Notes: a model not told the origin generated them from the sequence alone. 64,000 nt of DNA from Pelargonium nanum (GCA_036897485.1 JAYMTF010000019.1:1-64000); one strand, 5' to 3'. Shown: positions 34,051 to 46,844, counted from the first letter of the stretch. Numbers and translations: made by a program.

Positions 34051-34712
34051 TATTCAAGTTAATTTGGTGCCAAGCCAGCTAGGGAAACGCTTGCGTGTTT
34101 ATCAGGCCACTTTTTTGCCATAATATTGGGCTAGATTAGCGATGGCCCGTGGGATGTTGGCCCATTTGCCAGCTCTACCCACAATGGTAGGAGCCTCGTG
34201 CACTGGGTTTCTCTTTAGATGGAACTAGATCACTTCATTTTCATTTCATATAGTTTGCACTTGGATTCCGGAATTTGAATTTAGACTCGTTCATGTCATA
34301 AACCAACTTAAGTAAACTATAATTAAGGTAGCGTTTGCATTAGAATTTTTGTTCAACAATGAGTAAATAGAAATGAGAATGAAATACCATTTCATCATGT
34401 TTGGATTAAGACTTTTTGGTCATGAGAGTGTCTTTGGAACGGGATCCTCATCCTACCTTAGTTAAGTTCGGAAATCATGAGGTAGAAGCGCAATGGGTAA
34501 GAGGACATCTATTGAGGATTCCCCGGAAAATATACATTTGAACAAAATTTTGAAAGTCTTTTGTTAAGCAAATGAAGAATAGCTAGATGTGGCCCAAGTC
34601 TTTTAACATTCTTGTTGGAGCTTGTGTCACGTGCCTTTAGTACTGATATACACGTGATAGGAGTAGACTGCGCTTCATTAAATTTTGACTGGTTTCGATG
34701 TTTTCAGGATAA

Positions 34713-37592
34713 ATGGCTGGTGAACCCGTAAATGTCAATGAGTTTCAAGAATTGGCTAAGCAAGCCATTCCAAAGATGTACTACGACTTTTATGCCGGGG
34801 GAGCTGAGGATGAATACACCCTCAGAGACAACGTCGAAGCATTTCGTAGAATCACGTAATGTGCAAAACCATCACTCTATAGTTTAGTAACATAGATATT
34901 AACTTCATCGAGCAAGTTTCTACTAATTTTGCAGGTTTCGGCCTCGAGTTCTTGTAGATGTGAGCAAAATAAATATGTCAATGAGTCTATTTGGTTACAA
35001 CATGTCATCCCCGATTATGATTGCTCCAACTGCTATGCATCAGCTTGCGCACCCTGAAGGTCTCTAACTCAGGTTGGCAAAGTTTTTCTCAGGACTTCTC
35101 TCGAATTTTGATTTTACGTCTTGTTGTCTTTTTTTCTCTTTCCAGGAGAGGTTGCCACGGCCAGAGCAGCAGCTGCAAGCAACACTATAATGGTATAAAA
35201 ATAACGACACCCGGGCTCATTTACTCTCTTTAGATGCTAAATTCCCGGTTGTTTGGCTATTGCAGATTTTATCGTTTATGTCTTCGTGCACTATCGAGGA
35301 GGTTGCTTCTAGCTGCAATGCTGTCCGATTTTACCAATTATATGTAATCTATCTCTTTCTTTGGCAGCAAAAGCTCCTTTGTATATTATGTATGTATAGT
35401 TTACATATGTGATCTAGGACCGTGAAGTTGTAAAACGGTTCAATATGTGAAATAGGTATACAAGAAACGGGATATTACGGCTCAGCTCGTGCAGAGAGCC
35501 GAAAGAAACGGATTCAAGGCTCTTGTCCTAACCGCTGATGTCCCTAGACTTGGTCGACGGGAAGCAGATATAAAGAACAAGTAAGTTTCCCCCTCGGTCC
35601 CAAAACAAGTAAGTTAGTTACATGTAAATTACCAATAATATCCCTATGTTAAGTCACTCAGAACCCCGCGAGTTTGTTACCACAAATGCATATTGCGGTA
35701 TATGGAGAAAGGTCTTCACACTAAATTCGTAAAAAAAATTCGAAACAATAAAGGATAATAATGCAAGACACTCATTTTGGGACGGAGGGCGTATTGTAAA
35801 AAAAAATTGAGATAACATTATAAGAAACATTAGATCTTCTCATATCGACAAAATAGGCAGTTTCATAAGCATGGTGTTCCGATAAGTAACTGATATATGA
35901 CTTCTGCAGGATGGTTGCGCCTCAGCTAAAGAATTTTGCTGGTCTCATGCCAACTAAAGTTGTCGATGACAATGTGAGTAAAAAATTTGATATCCTCACT
36001 GTCGCTTCATTATTTTCTTACAATGTGTTGAATGTATTGCGCTGTGTATCAGTTGATATCAATGGCATTTATCAGAAAACTTAAACTTTTGCAGAATGAC
36101 GGTTCCAAATTACAAGCTTATGCTAGCGAAACTTTGGACGCTTCTTTGAGTTGGAAGGTATGAACTCGTAAACTACTCGTTTTACTCATTTGAAACTGGT
36201 TTTTAACTTTTAAGTCAATTTCTCAAACTTTGCGTTGAGTATAAAATCGAGTATGCTTTGTTATGTTCTTATCGGTTTAATTAGTGCATCACAACATTTG
36301 CAGGATATTGAATGGCTAAGATCGATTACAAAGCTCCCGATTTTGATCAAGGGAATACTCACTCGTGAAGATGGTGAGACATTGCTTCCATATTACGATA
36401 TAAGCTTTAATTTCTTTGTTTCTTGTTCCTGAAGTTACATTACATTACTCTTAACTTTTCTATGATATTACACGTAAACGTACCCCAAAAAACCGTATAA
36501 ATCCAAAATGAGTACATGTTCTTTACAACATTATGCTATCTTTCTATAGGAACTTAGAGTAACTCTCTTTCCCTCTCCAAAATAATACACATGCATTTTG
36601 TTATTTCCTAAAAAAAGAGCGGCCCAGTACACAAGACACCATTCCGAGGGATCTGAGGAAGGTTATTTATGTACTTTTGTAGAGAGACTGCTTCCTGACT
36701 CGAGGGCATAACATCGTCTCTCCCTCATATACATACTATTGCTATGTAATGACAAAAGCATGGATCTATGGTCCTCTTTTTCTCTCTCTATTGACTTGAT
36801 GTGCTATCACTTGCAGCAATAAAGGCTCTAGAAGTAGGTTTTGACGGGATCGTAGTCTCCAACCATGGCGCTCGGCAGCTAGATTTTTCTCCTGCCACCA
36901 TTACTGTTCTGGAAGAGGTGCTCTACTTCTGCTGACTATTTCTGCTTACCCTTTAGCTTTGTTTCTTCTATATGTTGTTAAATACTGATTCATGGGATGG
37001 TAGGTGGTTCGTGCTGTTGGAGGGAAAGTCCCAGTGCTCCTTGATGGTGGGGTGCGACGAGGAACAGATGTTTTCAAGGCATTGGCACTCGGTGCACAAG
37101 CTGTCCTTGTAAGTTCCTGAAACCAACCATTCAATTAGTAGCACATGTATTTTTGTGTAGAAGAGTAGTTGTTACGGTTAGAGCTAATTCATGTTTGTGT
37201 CCGTGTTGAATGTGAGTTATATGTTCTAACACAAACACGACACATTTAATAATCGTTCTCAAATATTGAACTGAAACAAGATACGTTGAATAACCGTGTT
37301 TGTGTTGTCTTTGTCCCAAAGAGGTTGAGATGAGAATGTGTATTGATGTTGTTTGATATGACTCGAGTGCATGTTAATGCCGTTGGTATCATCCCAAGTT
37401 TTGCAAATGCAGGTTGGAAGGCCTGTTATCCACGGGTTGGGAGCGAAAGGCGAACATGGAGTAAGAACAATCCTTGAAATGTTGAAGAGTGAACTAGAGC
37501 TCACTATGGCTCTCTCCGGCTGCCCGAGTCTCAAGGATATTACCAGGGGCCATGTGAGAACACAGCATGAGAGACCCGATTCAATGCTCTGA
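34713..37592 (+). CDS. HAOX: Peroxisomal (S)-2-hydroxy-acid oxidase, long-chain type
   Basis: Exons: 34713-34855, 34935-35059, 35146-35192, 35266-35343, 35456-35580, 35910-35973, 36095-36157, 36304-36373, 36817-36917, 37004-37108, 37413-37592; 1101 bases, 366 aa, the usual size. It is an FMN-dependent alpha-hydroxy-acid oxidase that turns 2-hydroxy acids into 2-oxo acids with release of hydrogen peroxide. Seen: active-site Tyr24 (KMYYDFY), SNHGARQLD with the catalytic His and Arg, and [20 protein letters not shown] at the phosphate-binding site. The C-terminus SML is a peroxisomal targeting signal type 1. The Trp that marks photorespiratory glycolate oxidases (W108 in spinach) is Met here (M110, in LSFMSSC), as in the Arabidopsis HAOX/GLO4 branch, which prefers longer 2-hydroxy acids; substrate is therefore inferred. 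Poly(A) signals AATAAA at 37782 and 37822. Confidence 0.95.
37178..37310. repeat. Family A fragment in oxidase intron 10
   Basis: Starts GTTAGAGCTAATTCATGTTT and contains TGTGTCCGTGTTGAA and ACACAAACACGACACATTTA, as in the other family A copies. Only the left end is clear. It lies in intron 37109-37412. Confidence 0.5.
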
Positions 37593-37610
37593 CTTTGTAC
37601 AAACATTTCA

Positions 37611-37747
37611 GGTAGCGTTTGGATTAGAATTTTTGTACGGGAATGAAAGTGAAGTTCTTGGTATATGACTTTTTGGTCTCGAAAATATCATATTGTCGTT
37701 CTCATTTTCATTCCCGTTCTTATTTTTTTTAAATCCAATCGCTACCC
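37611..37747. mobile_element. 137-bp MITE with GGTAGCGTTTGGATT ends
   Basis: The left end GGTAGCGTTTGGATT and right end AATCCAATCGCTACC are inverse repeats with one mismatch. Inside are GGAATGAAAGTGAAG and CATTTTCATTCCCGTTC, themselves inversely related. Similar words occur at 34328-34440 and 59458-59545. The ends recall the widespread hAT-like MITEs of plants; no clear target duplication. Confidence 0.7.
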
Positions 37748-38073
37748 AATATCGCAAAACACAGTTGTAACATTTGGACACAATAAAAGTGTAGACATGT
37801 ATTATGTATATCAGTTATTGAAATAAAGATTTCAAGTTCAGCACAGACCTGGTGTAGTTAATAAAGAATCTGATTCAAAATCTGCGTTACACAAAAAGAG
37901 TAACTTCAACTTTACGGTTTTCCAAATGAAGAAAAATAGTAATTCCTTTATAATGTAAATGAAAATTTGTATAATGTACATTGCACTCACCATGTATAAC
38001 CTAACTGTCATTTTCTTCAAGAACATCAATCACAATCTATACTCAAAAGTCCCATATTAAGGACAAGGGAAGC

Positions 38074-38079
38074 TTTATT
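38074..38079 (-). terminator. Probable poly(A) signal of the PHL-like gene
   Basis: AATAAA on the minus strand, about 50 bases after the stop codon. Confidence 0.5.
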
Positions 38080-38127
38080 CGCATTCCTCGAACAATCGTG
38101 TAAAAGGGTGTTTATGCCTTTTTTTTA

Positions 38128-41100
38128 CTATGCATTACTAGCAGAGTTGCTTTTGTTCACTCCTTGCATGTCCATAGAAGAGTTTGTGATACTACCAACA
38201 GAGCCAAGGGTTTGGGAGCTTAACTGTGGGCTGGCGGGGCAGGCGTCGGGATTGTTGGCACTCGTGGTGGCGTGGATTGCGCCTGAGCTCGTCTGCTGCG
38301 GACTCATAGGGGTGCGCTGGTTCATCTGCTGAGGTTGAGGAATTCCCATGGTTGAAGACGAGTCCACCTGTGGAGGCGAAACAACAGTCTGTAAAGGCGA
38401 GGTTGTTTCCTGCTGCTGAGGTTGTTGTTGTTGCTGTAACGGCTGCTGCTGCTGCTGCTGCTGCTGCAGCTGCAATTGCATTTGCTGTTGTTGTTGTAAT
38501 TGCATATGTTGGTGCTGCTGCGCCGGTGGTTGCTGAAATTGCTGCTGCTGCTGCGCGGGTAGTTGCTGAAGCTGTTGTTGATACTGTTGTTGTTGGTTCA
38601 TGTATGGATTCACACCCGCCATCAGTTTCGGTGGGCCCATAGGCCCTGTTACTGTGCGCTGCATCATCGGGTTCATGTTGGGTCGATTTTGAGTCTGTCC
38701 CACCGTCGAGCCTGGATGCATCTGCCTGGGTCCAGACATTCCAGCCATGCCCGCCTGAGGAGCAGCACCTACCACGTTTCCTCCTCGGCCCAGTGCCGTC
38801 CTAAGCTTTTGTTGCATCATAGCTGCTTGTGCTCCACTCAATGTTCCAGCCCTAAGTTGATGAGCTATTGCATTGCTGATATGCATAGCCTGGCTCAGAG
38901 TCATCGGGTTCTGGGCAGTGTTGCCACCCATGCCAGTTCCTCCTCCCATATTCGTAGCCTGGCTCATATTCATCGGGTTCTGGCCAACGCTAACACCCAT
39001 GCCAGAAATAGTACCCATTTGTCCCGAGATTCCAGCTCCTCCCATATTCGGAGCCTGGCTCATATTCATCGGGTTCTGGCTAACACTTCCACCCATGCCA
39101 GATATAGTACCCATCTGTCCTGAGATCCCAGATCCTCCTCCCATATTCGTAGCTTGGCTCATATTCATCGGGTTGTGGCCAACACTACCGCCCATGCCAG
39201 AACTAGTACCCATTGATCCCGAGATCCCACCTCCTCCTCCTCCCATATTCATAGCCTGGCTCATATACATCGGGTTCTGGCCACCACTACTACCCATTGG
39301 TGAAGAGATCCCGGCTCCTCCTCCCATGCCCATCACGTTTCCTAGGCCTCCTAGGCCAATCATATTGTTTCCCATGTTCCCCATAGTCACAGATGTTCCA
39401 AGTCCCGCCATCATCTTCCTCTGGAATTGTTGCTGCTGTTGCTGAGGCACTTGTTGCTGTAACATCTGAAGTTGGAGAGGGGAAGGCTTGTTGTCAACCA
39501 TGTGATTCGGGAACTGCATGCTCGAGCCTTGACCATTAAATTGAGACGAAAGCTGGTTAGTCGCAAACATCATAGGGGAAGATCTTTGGAACTGAGGATG
39601 CTGCTGTTGAAGCAACGACTGTTGGTTTTGCTGCTCTAGCTGTTGTGGCCTCGTGGGTATTGAAACCCCCGATAACAATCCTTGAGACATCTGTAAGGCC
39701 TGTGAATTTCCAGGAGAAAGCATCCTCGCATTAGCTACTAGACCCTGAGACGAGTTTAGAGAGGCACTGCTACTATAAGAGGGTTTCGGCGCTTCATTTG
39801 ACTGATGACCCGAGACTGCATCAACGTACTGTTGCTGCATCTCTGCAGCAGAAATGTTTTGCTGGATCCCAGGAACGTTTGAGAGACTGGCTGTGGTTTG
39901 ATTAATGCGAGCGGGTTTTTGTTGGATATGATCTTCCACTTGATATCCTTCGCGAATCATCTGCACGACACGACACATATCGTTACTTCTATTTAAGTGT
40001 AATAGACATATAAGCTTTTAACATTAGTCAATGAACCTCTTCACAGATACTGAAACTCACCTGGTCACATAGCTCTGATGCAAGTAAATCCGCCAGGTGC
40101 TGTTACAGGAGACAGTGAAATAAACGAGTTAGACGGTACATATAATTGAAGTTGCAAATGCTGGAAAGTGCAAAAAACTAGGGGTGTTCGTCGGTACAGG
40201 ACCGGATAAGATAAAAATGATCGGACCGAACAAAGCCAGACCGGACACGTGTCCAACACCTTACGTATTCCCCATTTTTTTTTTCTACTGATGAATTGGT
40301 TGGACGTGTTCAACACTCTAAAATACATTGGCAAGGTACTAATCAAAATATAGATACGCCTAAATAAACTTACATTATTTGGCAAGGTAGGAAGATAATC
40401 CTCTATCCCCAGAAAATCCTGATCTTGTAAATCTCCATAGTACATAACCACAGAACCATTTAGCTTTTCTGACAAGACCATTTGAGTATGTACCTCAGGA
40501 ATGATCGAAACAATATTTCCTGTGAAGGTAAGAGTAGAGTTATAGGTAAGGAAAATAATCAACTGGATGCTAACAGATCAGGTTGGCTACAAAGTACATC
40601 ACAAACCTTGAACTACACGCTCTGGCTGTTTAAAATTCAAGACTCGGCTCTTGCAGACATTCATGCTGCCACCTACAAGTGACTTAGATAGAGGTCTAGT
40701 GTCGTCTTTAAAATCTTCATTGTTGGAAATATTAGACAGGCAAGTAAATAGCTCTTGAGCTGAATAGTTTTTCGCTTTCCTGATTGGGTAGTTGTCAACC
40801 GTATTCTTTTTGCAGTTGAGTTGATGCCTGAAACAAGTAAACAAAGACAACATGCATAAGTGTACTATAGAGGACCAACTCAACTAAAAGTTTAAACCGA
40901 CAGTTTACGGCCTAACTTTAATTCTATACTCTGACACTCACTCTCACGTGCAAGCCCATTATTGCATAGCACATGGTCTATGCACAGGTCTTCTTCTTGA
41001 CTTATGCTGGAATTTTAACAAACTTCTAATAATCAGGGTAGTGGCAGGACTCAATCAGGCTCCAATACCATGTAGGGGACCAAGTCTTCTAAACGTTTAA

Positions 41101-44100
41101 ATTAATAGTTGACTGCCCACTTTAATGTTATACCACGTGTATAATCAAACAAAACGCACACACTGTTCTAATGATATGGTTAGTTTACCTCATTGTCACC
41201 ATCTCGATCTTGGAGAATCTTTCAAGCATGGTTTGATCGAACAAAGGTGGGGTCCCAACAGAAGGACTGTTAGCATTCAACGGACCACTCATATTACTAA
41301 CACTAACTGGAGAACCAACTCCACTGATTGCTGAGGCCTTTGAGAGGGAATTTGATCTTCGCTTTGCAGCGGCGGCGGCTTGGACTTTGTGTTGTCGTTG
41401 CATGGAATCATTAGCACTGGAAGTCAAAGATTGAGTCCCGCCAACGCCAGGAAGCAAGGTAACGGCTGATTTCTCTTTTTGTGATGAACCAATTGACATA
41501 GTACTTGTAACAGCTCCATAGTGAGGTGCTGCAGAACCACTAGAGAATTCACCGGATCTTGATGATAGAGGCGATTGAGCCATAGCCCCATTAGACAATC
41601 GAGGACTTTGTGCGACTTTTCGTGAATCCTTCTCAACATGCTGACCAAGATTATTCCAGGCACTCTGGGAGAAACTGGACTTCATAAATGTATTATTCTG
41701 TGGTAATCTTTGTTGAAGCCGTGAATGATCCAGATGGTTCATTTCTGCTTCCATCATACTGTTTTTGCTCGGATTCAGCTGAGAGGCGTCCACTTTGTTT
41801 CCATCAAACTGCTCCTGATTCAAAACCCCATGAAATACCTGTTGGGAATATTTCTGAATGCCCGCATTTGAAAACTGAATTCCTCTCGCCATCATTTGCT
41901 GCTGCAATACTGTGTTCCTCCAATTTAAATCCGATCCATGGAGACTGTCTATATGTGACCCTATTTGCTGCTGAGGAACTCCATCGGAACCAAAAGATGC
42001 AAGCCTCACTCTCTTATTGTAAGCAGATACAGGTGACATTGGCCCTTCCAGATTATCCCTCTTTCCGAGAGTGCTAGGATTCATATTGTCAGTGTATAAG
42101 ATCCTTGTGTCCTGACCAGCTGGTGAAGCTCCCAATACATGGTTGCCGACTCCTGTGTGATACGTCAATTGGTGGGATGGCATAGGTAGTGCTGAGGAAG
42201 ATGCTTCAGGGACTATGCTTCTTGGTCTTGAGGCCAACAAATTGTTTGGACCGTAATTTTGAACAGTTAGATTGTCTTGGACATGCTGTGGTATTATGTT
42301 ACCCGAAATGATCCCAGAATCTCCCAACCTAGAGTTGGAGCTTTCTGGGGCTCGATCAATGGAAATTTTCTTCCCATAGCTCTTATTATTAGAAGTGACT
42401 GTAATTTCCGGCGCCTGCCTCAATCTCTTCATCCGCAGACTGTATTGAGCCAAATTGAGCTGCAAATGAAGGTCAACAGAGTTACAATATAAAGCATATT
42501 GCTAATAAATATCCTCTCGCCATGGAGCTAACTCCCTGTACTTCCAATTTTCATTCCCGCAATGTGAAATTGATGGTGATAGTAAAGGTAAAAGGAGCAT
42601 TTTGAAAAGGAAAAAAAAAATAATAGATTGAGAAAAAAAAATGTAGACAAATCTAATTGACAGAATGAAAAACTGAAAGTGCAGGAGTTAATTTTCAGGA
42701 AAAAATGTACAAGGAGCTATATGCAAATGAGGGTAAGTATAAGGTACTTATCTGCAATTTGCTCTGAAGTATATAAAATCAAGTCCTCCAGCAAAAAAGT
42801 AAAGTGATTAATAGAGAAGCCACGCTTGTGCTAAAAAATTAGTACCTTCACAGGAACCGGTGCATTAGAAAGCCTATCCAACTTTGGCGTAGGATCCAAA
42901 CAAAGCTGTGGTTGCAATGCTTTCAATATACTTGACTCTACTTCCTATAGTCAAAAGTGATATATATATATATATATATATATGATGTCATTGTCGCATT
43001 TCCAAAACAAGATAGGTATATTGAGAACTGAAGAGAAGCGTGATAAATAGTTACCATTAGATCACCGTAAGTCCAAGAACTATCCGAGATCCGTGGGATA
43101 TCCTTTACCACATTCTCCAGTGACATCTTCAAGCTTATCTTACTAATAATAGGTGAATCATCTCCTGATAGTGCACTAGACCCTTGTTCAGATGTATATT
43201 TCCGATAATCTCGCACCTGCAAAATCTCAACACTGCCAATTTTACATGTCCATGTCTTAAATGGTTATGATCTACAATTAGCCAATGATTTTGCATGGTA
43301 GACGCTAGAGCTATGAGATGGCTAGCGCTATAGAACCATGTTCTTATTGCATAGACCATGGGCCAATCAAAGTAAAAATGATAGCAACCAAACATATAAA
43401 AAATTACCAAACTCCATCTCTAACTATTTGCGTAGGCCACATGCAAGTGCAAGACTGGACACTATCTTCTAGAGTTATTTTATGTACACATTTTTTTGTG
43501 AAGCAGGATTGGAACCTAAAACTCAGTCCAACCACATTCCATTACCTCAAAAGCCAATGCCATAGAGTAAGTTTCTTGCTGAAACATGCATGCACAGATG
43601 AATATTGGCACACATATATGAGTACTACATTTTTTAATACATAATAAGTATCTATTTAGATTCTACGTTGCATCATTTATATTGTATATGCCACTTGAAA
43701 TAGTAAAGTTTGATAGCTCACCTCACACACGACTGTCCCATCAACATACTTGCAAGGTATATCCTCCAGAATATCTCCAGGCAATCGGCCAGACTCAATC
43801 GCCTTTAAGTGCATAAAAGAAAAAAAAAATTAGGAGAAAATCATGTAGCAAACCCAAACAGTGACAAAACGATAATGAAATCTTGACAGTATTAAAATGC
43901 AGACTTTTTTGGGCCTAATACATATGGATCAAATCCAGAAATAAATGAATCTAAATCTTAAAGTTCATTATGCACACCATTCATATGTACCGCAGCTTGT
44001 TGCTTATTGCAAAAACATGCACACACGCACTATTATATTTAACGATATAAATACAACGTGGTCTTTATGTGAAGAGATAATTGAGATAAACCACTTCAGA

Positions 44101-45672
44101 TGAGAAACAGAAGAAAATGAAATAACTAAATCATTACCGAGAAAAGAGTTTCAGATCTTCTATCATAAGGGTGTAAATCTTTAGGAGCATCTTGGAGTGT
44201 AGCCGAATTTGCAGGGCCATTCTGAACATGTAATACATTTGACTTAGAAGAAACATATAACATAATAAGGTACAACATGATCCATTTACTTTCCAAATAA
44301 TTTATTATGCTGAGGCATGGAGATTTATTGCAACATACCTCCGAGGGTTTCCCAATAGAATATCCACCAGCAAAGAGTTTTAATGTGAAAGAGACTTCAT
44401 TTTCTGTATTTAAAAATAAAAAATAAAAAACAGTCTCAGGATTCAGACAAAACAAGAGCTAACCAGCTAAAACCAAGAGCACAAACACGAAGAAACTGAA
44501 GAAGACTTGGACGAACCAGAAGCCCGAGCAACATCCTCTCTCACCTCAGTGAAGCCACCCTATATCAAATCATAATAAAAATTATAAGCCAGAACCAGAA
44601 GTACATAAATAAGAAAAGTTTGCATCAAAGCTACCTCCCCATGCTGCTCATTAGAGGATTCTAAGTTCATATTAAGAAGAAGAAAAATATAGCAACAGCA
44701 AAGAAGACATCAAACCAAGATGAAATCCTTTTCGTCATTTCAAACACCCTTAAATCTCATTCAATGACTGAACTGAGCACAAACTACAATTTTAAAGATG
44801 AAATGAACATAAATATATATATATATATATATGATGTAAATAAAGTAACTAGCATGATGCGTGATTGCTCCCTATAAAGCACCAGAACCCAATTGATCTT
44901 TGGTTGAGTTCCAGAATATGTAGGAAAAAACAGCATTTTTCAACATTACCATACTTGAATGAACGGGTAAAGAAACTTCTAAATTTAGAAACTGAAAGAA
45001 GAGTCCCATTAATAAAAACAACAAGATGTGCCTTGCTGAAAAATCCAAGAAAACTATCCAACAAAAAATTACATGACCATCAAAATAACAATAATAAAAC
45101 AGTGGATCTTGTGAATTTATAATCCAAAAAAAAAAACAAATCAGATCAACAATAAGCAATCTCATTTAGCTTAGTAGCATGTCAATACTTAATTTCCTAT
45201 AAAATCTAATGTTATATATATAAATATATATATAGGGTTCAAATGATCTCTAACCATACACTAAAATCAAATTTGATCTCCCACTATATTTCAACTAATG
45301 ATTTCATCTAGTAAACAAATCCTCAGGTCCAAAATATCGACTTTTTCACATCATTTGCAGTAATTGCCTCAGCCTCCCACAATGAAAAAAAAAATCAATT
45401 TTTAGGGCATAAAACAAACAAAATTTGAGCTTCCGCTTCATCGATTAGGTGAGAAATCACAGGTTTCATGAGCTCAAACAGACAAAGTGATTGAAATGCT
45501 CTTAAAACACAACCTCTAGCTTTCGCGTCGAAAGCTCATCTCCGGGCACAGTCCGCGAGCTCTCCTTCGAATTCCCCAAAACCTCATCATCGTCAACGGA
45601 GGTCTCGAGCAGAGGAGGAGGCTTGGGACGAAACCTCCGGCCATTCTTCGAGACCTTAAACGAAACCCCCAT
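38128..45672 (-). CDS. PHL: PHL-like protein (PHYTOCHROME-DEPENDENT LATE-FLOWERING; SPT20-type coactivator)
   Basis: Exons on the minus strand: 45672-45514, (possible microexon 44646-44635), 44559-44517, 44403-44339, 44221-44138, 43802-43722, 43216-43055, 42944-42846, 42459-41189, 40827-40607, 40519-40374, 40099-40061, 39960-38128. Without the microexon they give 4203 bases, 1400 aa. It opens MGVSFKVSKNGRRFRPKPPP. The conserved block with SLENVVKDIPRISDSSWTYG lies around residues 145-200. The SPT20-like region (GNIVSIIPEVHTQMVLSEKL to QMIREGYQVEDHIQ) spans residues 728-800. The C-terminal half is low-complexity: a glycine/methionine repeat array, then a glutamine-rich tract. In Arabidopsis PHL is nuclear, binds phytochrome B and CONSTANS, and promotes flowering; SPT20 proteins belong to the SAGA coactivator. 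A role here is inferred from family. Upstream lie a telo-box and a TATA box. Confidence 0.9.
38420..38590 (-). repeat. Glutamine-codon tract of the PHL-like gene
   Basis: On the minus strand, CAG/CAA runs encode several blocks of 4-9 glutamines separated by L, P and M. It is part of the coding exon. Mixed CAG and CAA codons should limit slippage. Confidence 0.85.
38890..39330 (-). repeat. In-frame tandem repeat in the PHL-like gene
   Basis: The word CCCATATTC (plus strand) recurs at 38945, 39041, 39140 and 39242, periods 96, 99 and 102 bases. Each unit encodes a variant of GISGQMGTISGMGGS followed by NPMNMSQATNMGGG. All periods are multiples of three, so the array stays open. About four units. 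Confidence 0.9.
42959..42983. repeat. TA microsatellite in a PHL-like intron
   Basis: An uninterrupted run of about twelve TA dinucleotides lies in intron 42945-43054. A similar run is at 44813-44832 in the first intron. Confidence 0.9.
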
Positions 45673-45923
45673 TGAAATCGACCAATTGTGAAGTTCACGT
45701 CATGAGGAGAAAAAAATTGGATCTTTAGCATCAAAAGCTATCGATCAAACGAGCACATTGAAGAGGGTCTTGGAGAATTCGAGGAGTTCTGGTGGGAATA
45801 GGGGTGTCGGATGAGATACTCGGTAGAATATATGGGGTTTCCGGGAGAAATTGAGGGTTGGAGGGGGTGTTTGGATGGTGAGAAAGAGAGGGAAAATGAA
45901 GGAAAATTAGGTGGGAAAGAGAA

Positions 45924-45931
45924 AAACCCTA
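45924..45931 (+). promoter_or_regulatory. Telo-box in the leader of the PHL-like gene
   Basis: AAACCCTA, 252 bases upstream of the start codon on the opposite strand and about 125 bases downstream of the putative TATA box. Confidence 0.45.
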
Positions 45932-46056
45932 GAGGAGATGTCAGTTAGTAGTTTTATTGGGAGAAGTGAAGAATTAACAGAAAACTGAGTTCTTTGAAAG
46001 CTATACATATAGAGAGAGAATTGGGAGATTCTATTTGGTGGAGCAAAAGTGTGTTG

Positions 46057-46065
46057 CTATTTATA
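46057..46065 (-). promoter_or_regulatory. Putative TATA box of the PHL-like gene
   Basis: TATAAATAG on the minus strand, about 385 bases before the ATG at 45672. It would place transcription start near 46030 and give a leader of about 350 bases containing AG-rich stretches. Confidence 0.55.
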
Positions 46066-46844
46066 GAAAATAAATATAAAAAATAATTATTTGTCCAAAG
46101 AACATTATCAAAATAGACCTTGTACAATCCACTACATAAATGTGCCAACTTTTGTAAAAAAGTCGTGGCAACTGACGTAGCGAATAGCTTTTTCGTATTT
46201 TTGTAATATGATATTATCGCCATTCACTGAATCTATAATGCAAAGCGTTTGGTTTAAGAGACATTGTACACGTGTCATGTTATGATTCAGCTAAATCATT
46301 TGAGACATAAATTATATGATGCATTATGTGTCATTTATTGACACATTATGTTGCACAAATATTTTTGAACTGTGTGCTTTATAATTTATAAACAAGACAC
46401 TCTGCGCCAAAAATTCACGAGAGGGTTGTGGTATCATAATGTTAGGTTCTTATTCGTTCAAATTAATTTTAAACTACAAAAAGAAGAAATATAAATACGC
46501 CACGTAGATTGCCACATCATTTTGTACATGAAACTTTATACAAAATTTAATACATTTAACAATTTTCTTAATAGTTTAGGGACTAATTGAAATAAATACC
46601 AACTTGAAGCACACTATAATTTGGGGACCAAAGCAAAACATTTTCCTTGTACTATCATAAGCTAATGCCTTGAGATACAAGAAAACAATGAACCACATAA
46701 AGGAATTAATAATAAAAAACTAAAAAGGAACATATTTTGATAGATAATAAAAATAAAACCACTTGGTACAAACTTGTACATGTATTTCATGAACATAAAC
46801 ATGACTCTTCCTTCTTTTTCTTTTGCCTCTATAGTTACTACTAA

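Larger units (their letters stand above)
32470..34712. other. Intergenic region and 5' leader with intron of the hydroxy-acid oxidase gene
   Basis: Contents: DUF936 3' untranslated region (poly(A) signal AATAAA 32618-32623), a family D element (32631-32972), an ATC microsatellite (33263-33286), then probable transcription of the next gene. A leader exon probably ends at about 33344 (AAAG|GTAACA) and a leader intron runs to the acceptor at 34706-34707, just before the ATG at 34713. That intron holds a degenerate tandem repeat (33530-34050), a family B repeat end (34159-34177) and a GTAGCGTTTG repeat (34328-34440). Confidence 0.55.
37593..38127. other. Convergent 3' regions of the oxidase and PHL-like genes
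   Basis: Holds both 3' untranslated regions. A 137-base miniature element at 37611-37747 has inverted ends (GGTAGCGTTTGGATT and AATCCAATCGCTACC) and starts 19 bases after the oxidase stop codon, so it is probably transcribed in its 3' untranslated region. AATAAA for the oxidase is at 37782 and 37822; the complement TTTATT at 38074-38079 can serve the PHL-like gene. Confidence 0.65.
45673..46844. other. Region between NUP107 (3' end) and PHL-like (5' end), both on minus
   Basis: From 45673 to about 46030 is the probable PHL-like leader, with a GGAAAA/AGAGAG-rich part and a telo-box; the TATA box follows at 46057-46065. Then comes AT-rich promoter DNA to about 46700 without recognisable elements. 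The last 100-150 bases are the NUP107 3' untranslated region. No gene seen. Confidence 0.6.

Noticed and set aside
38563-39445. Long plus-strand frames opposite the PHL-like gene
   Set aside because: They are shadows of the coding repeats on the minus strand, with composition dictated by the Gly/Met array.
43490-43570. SINE-like segment with GATTGGAACCT in a PHL-like intron
   Set aside because: Only one box-like word and no flanking duplication.
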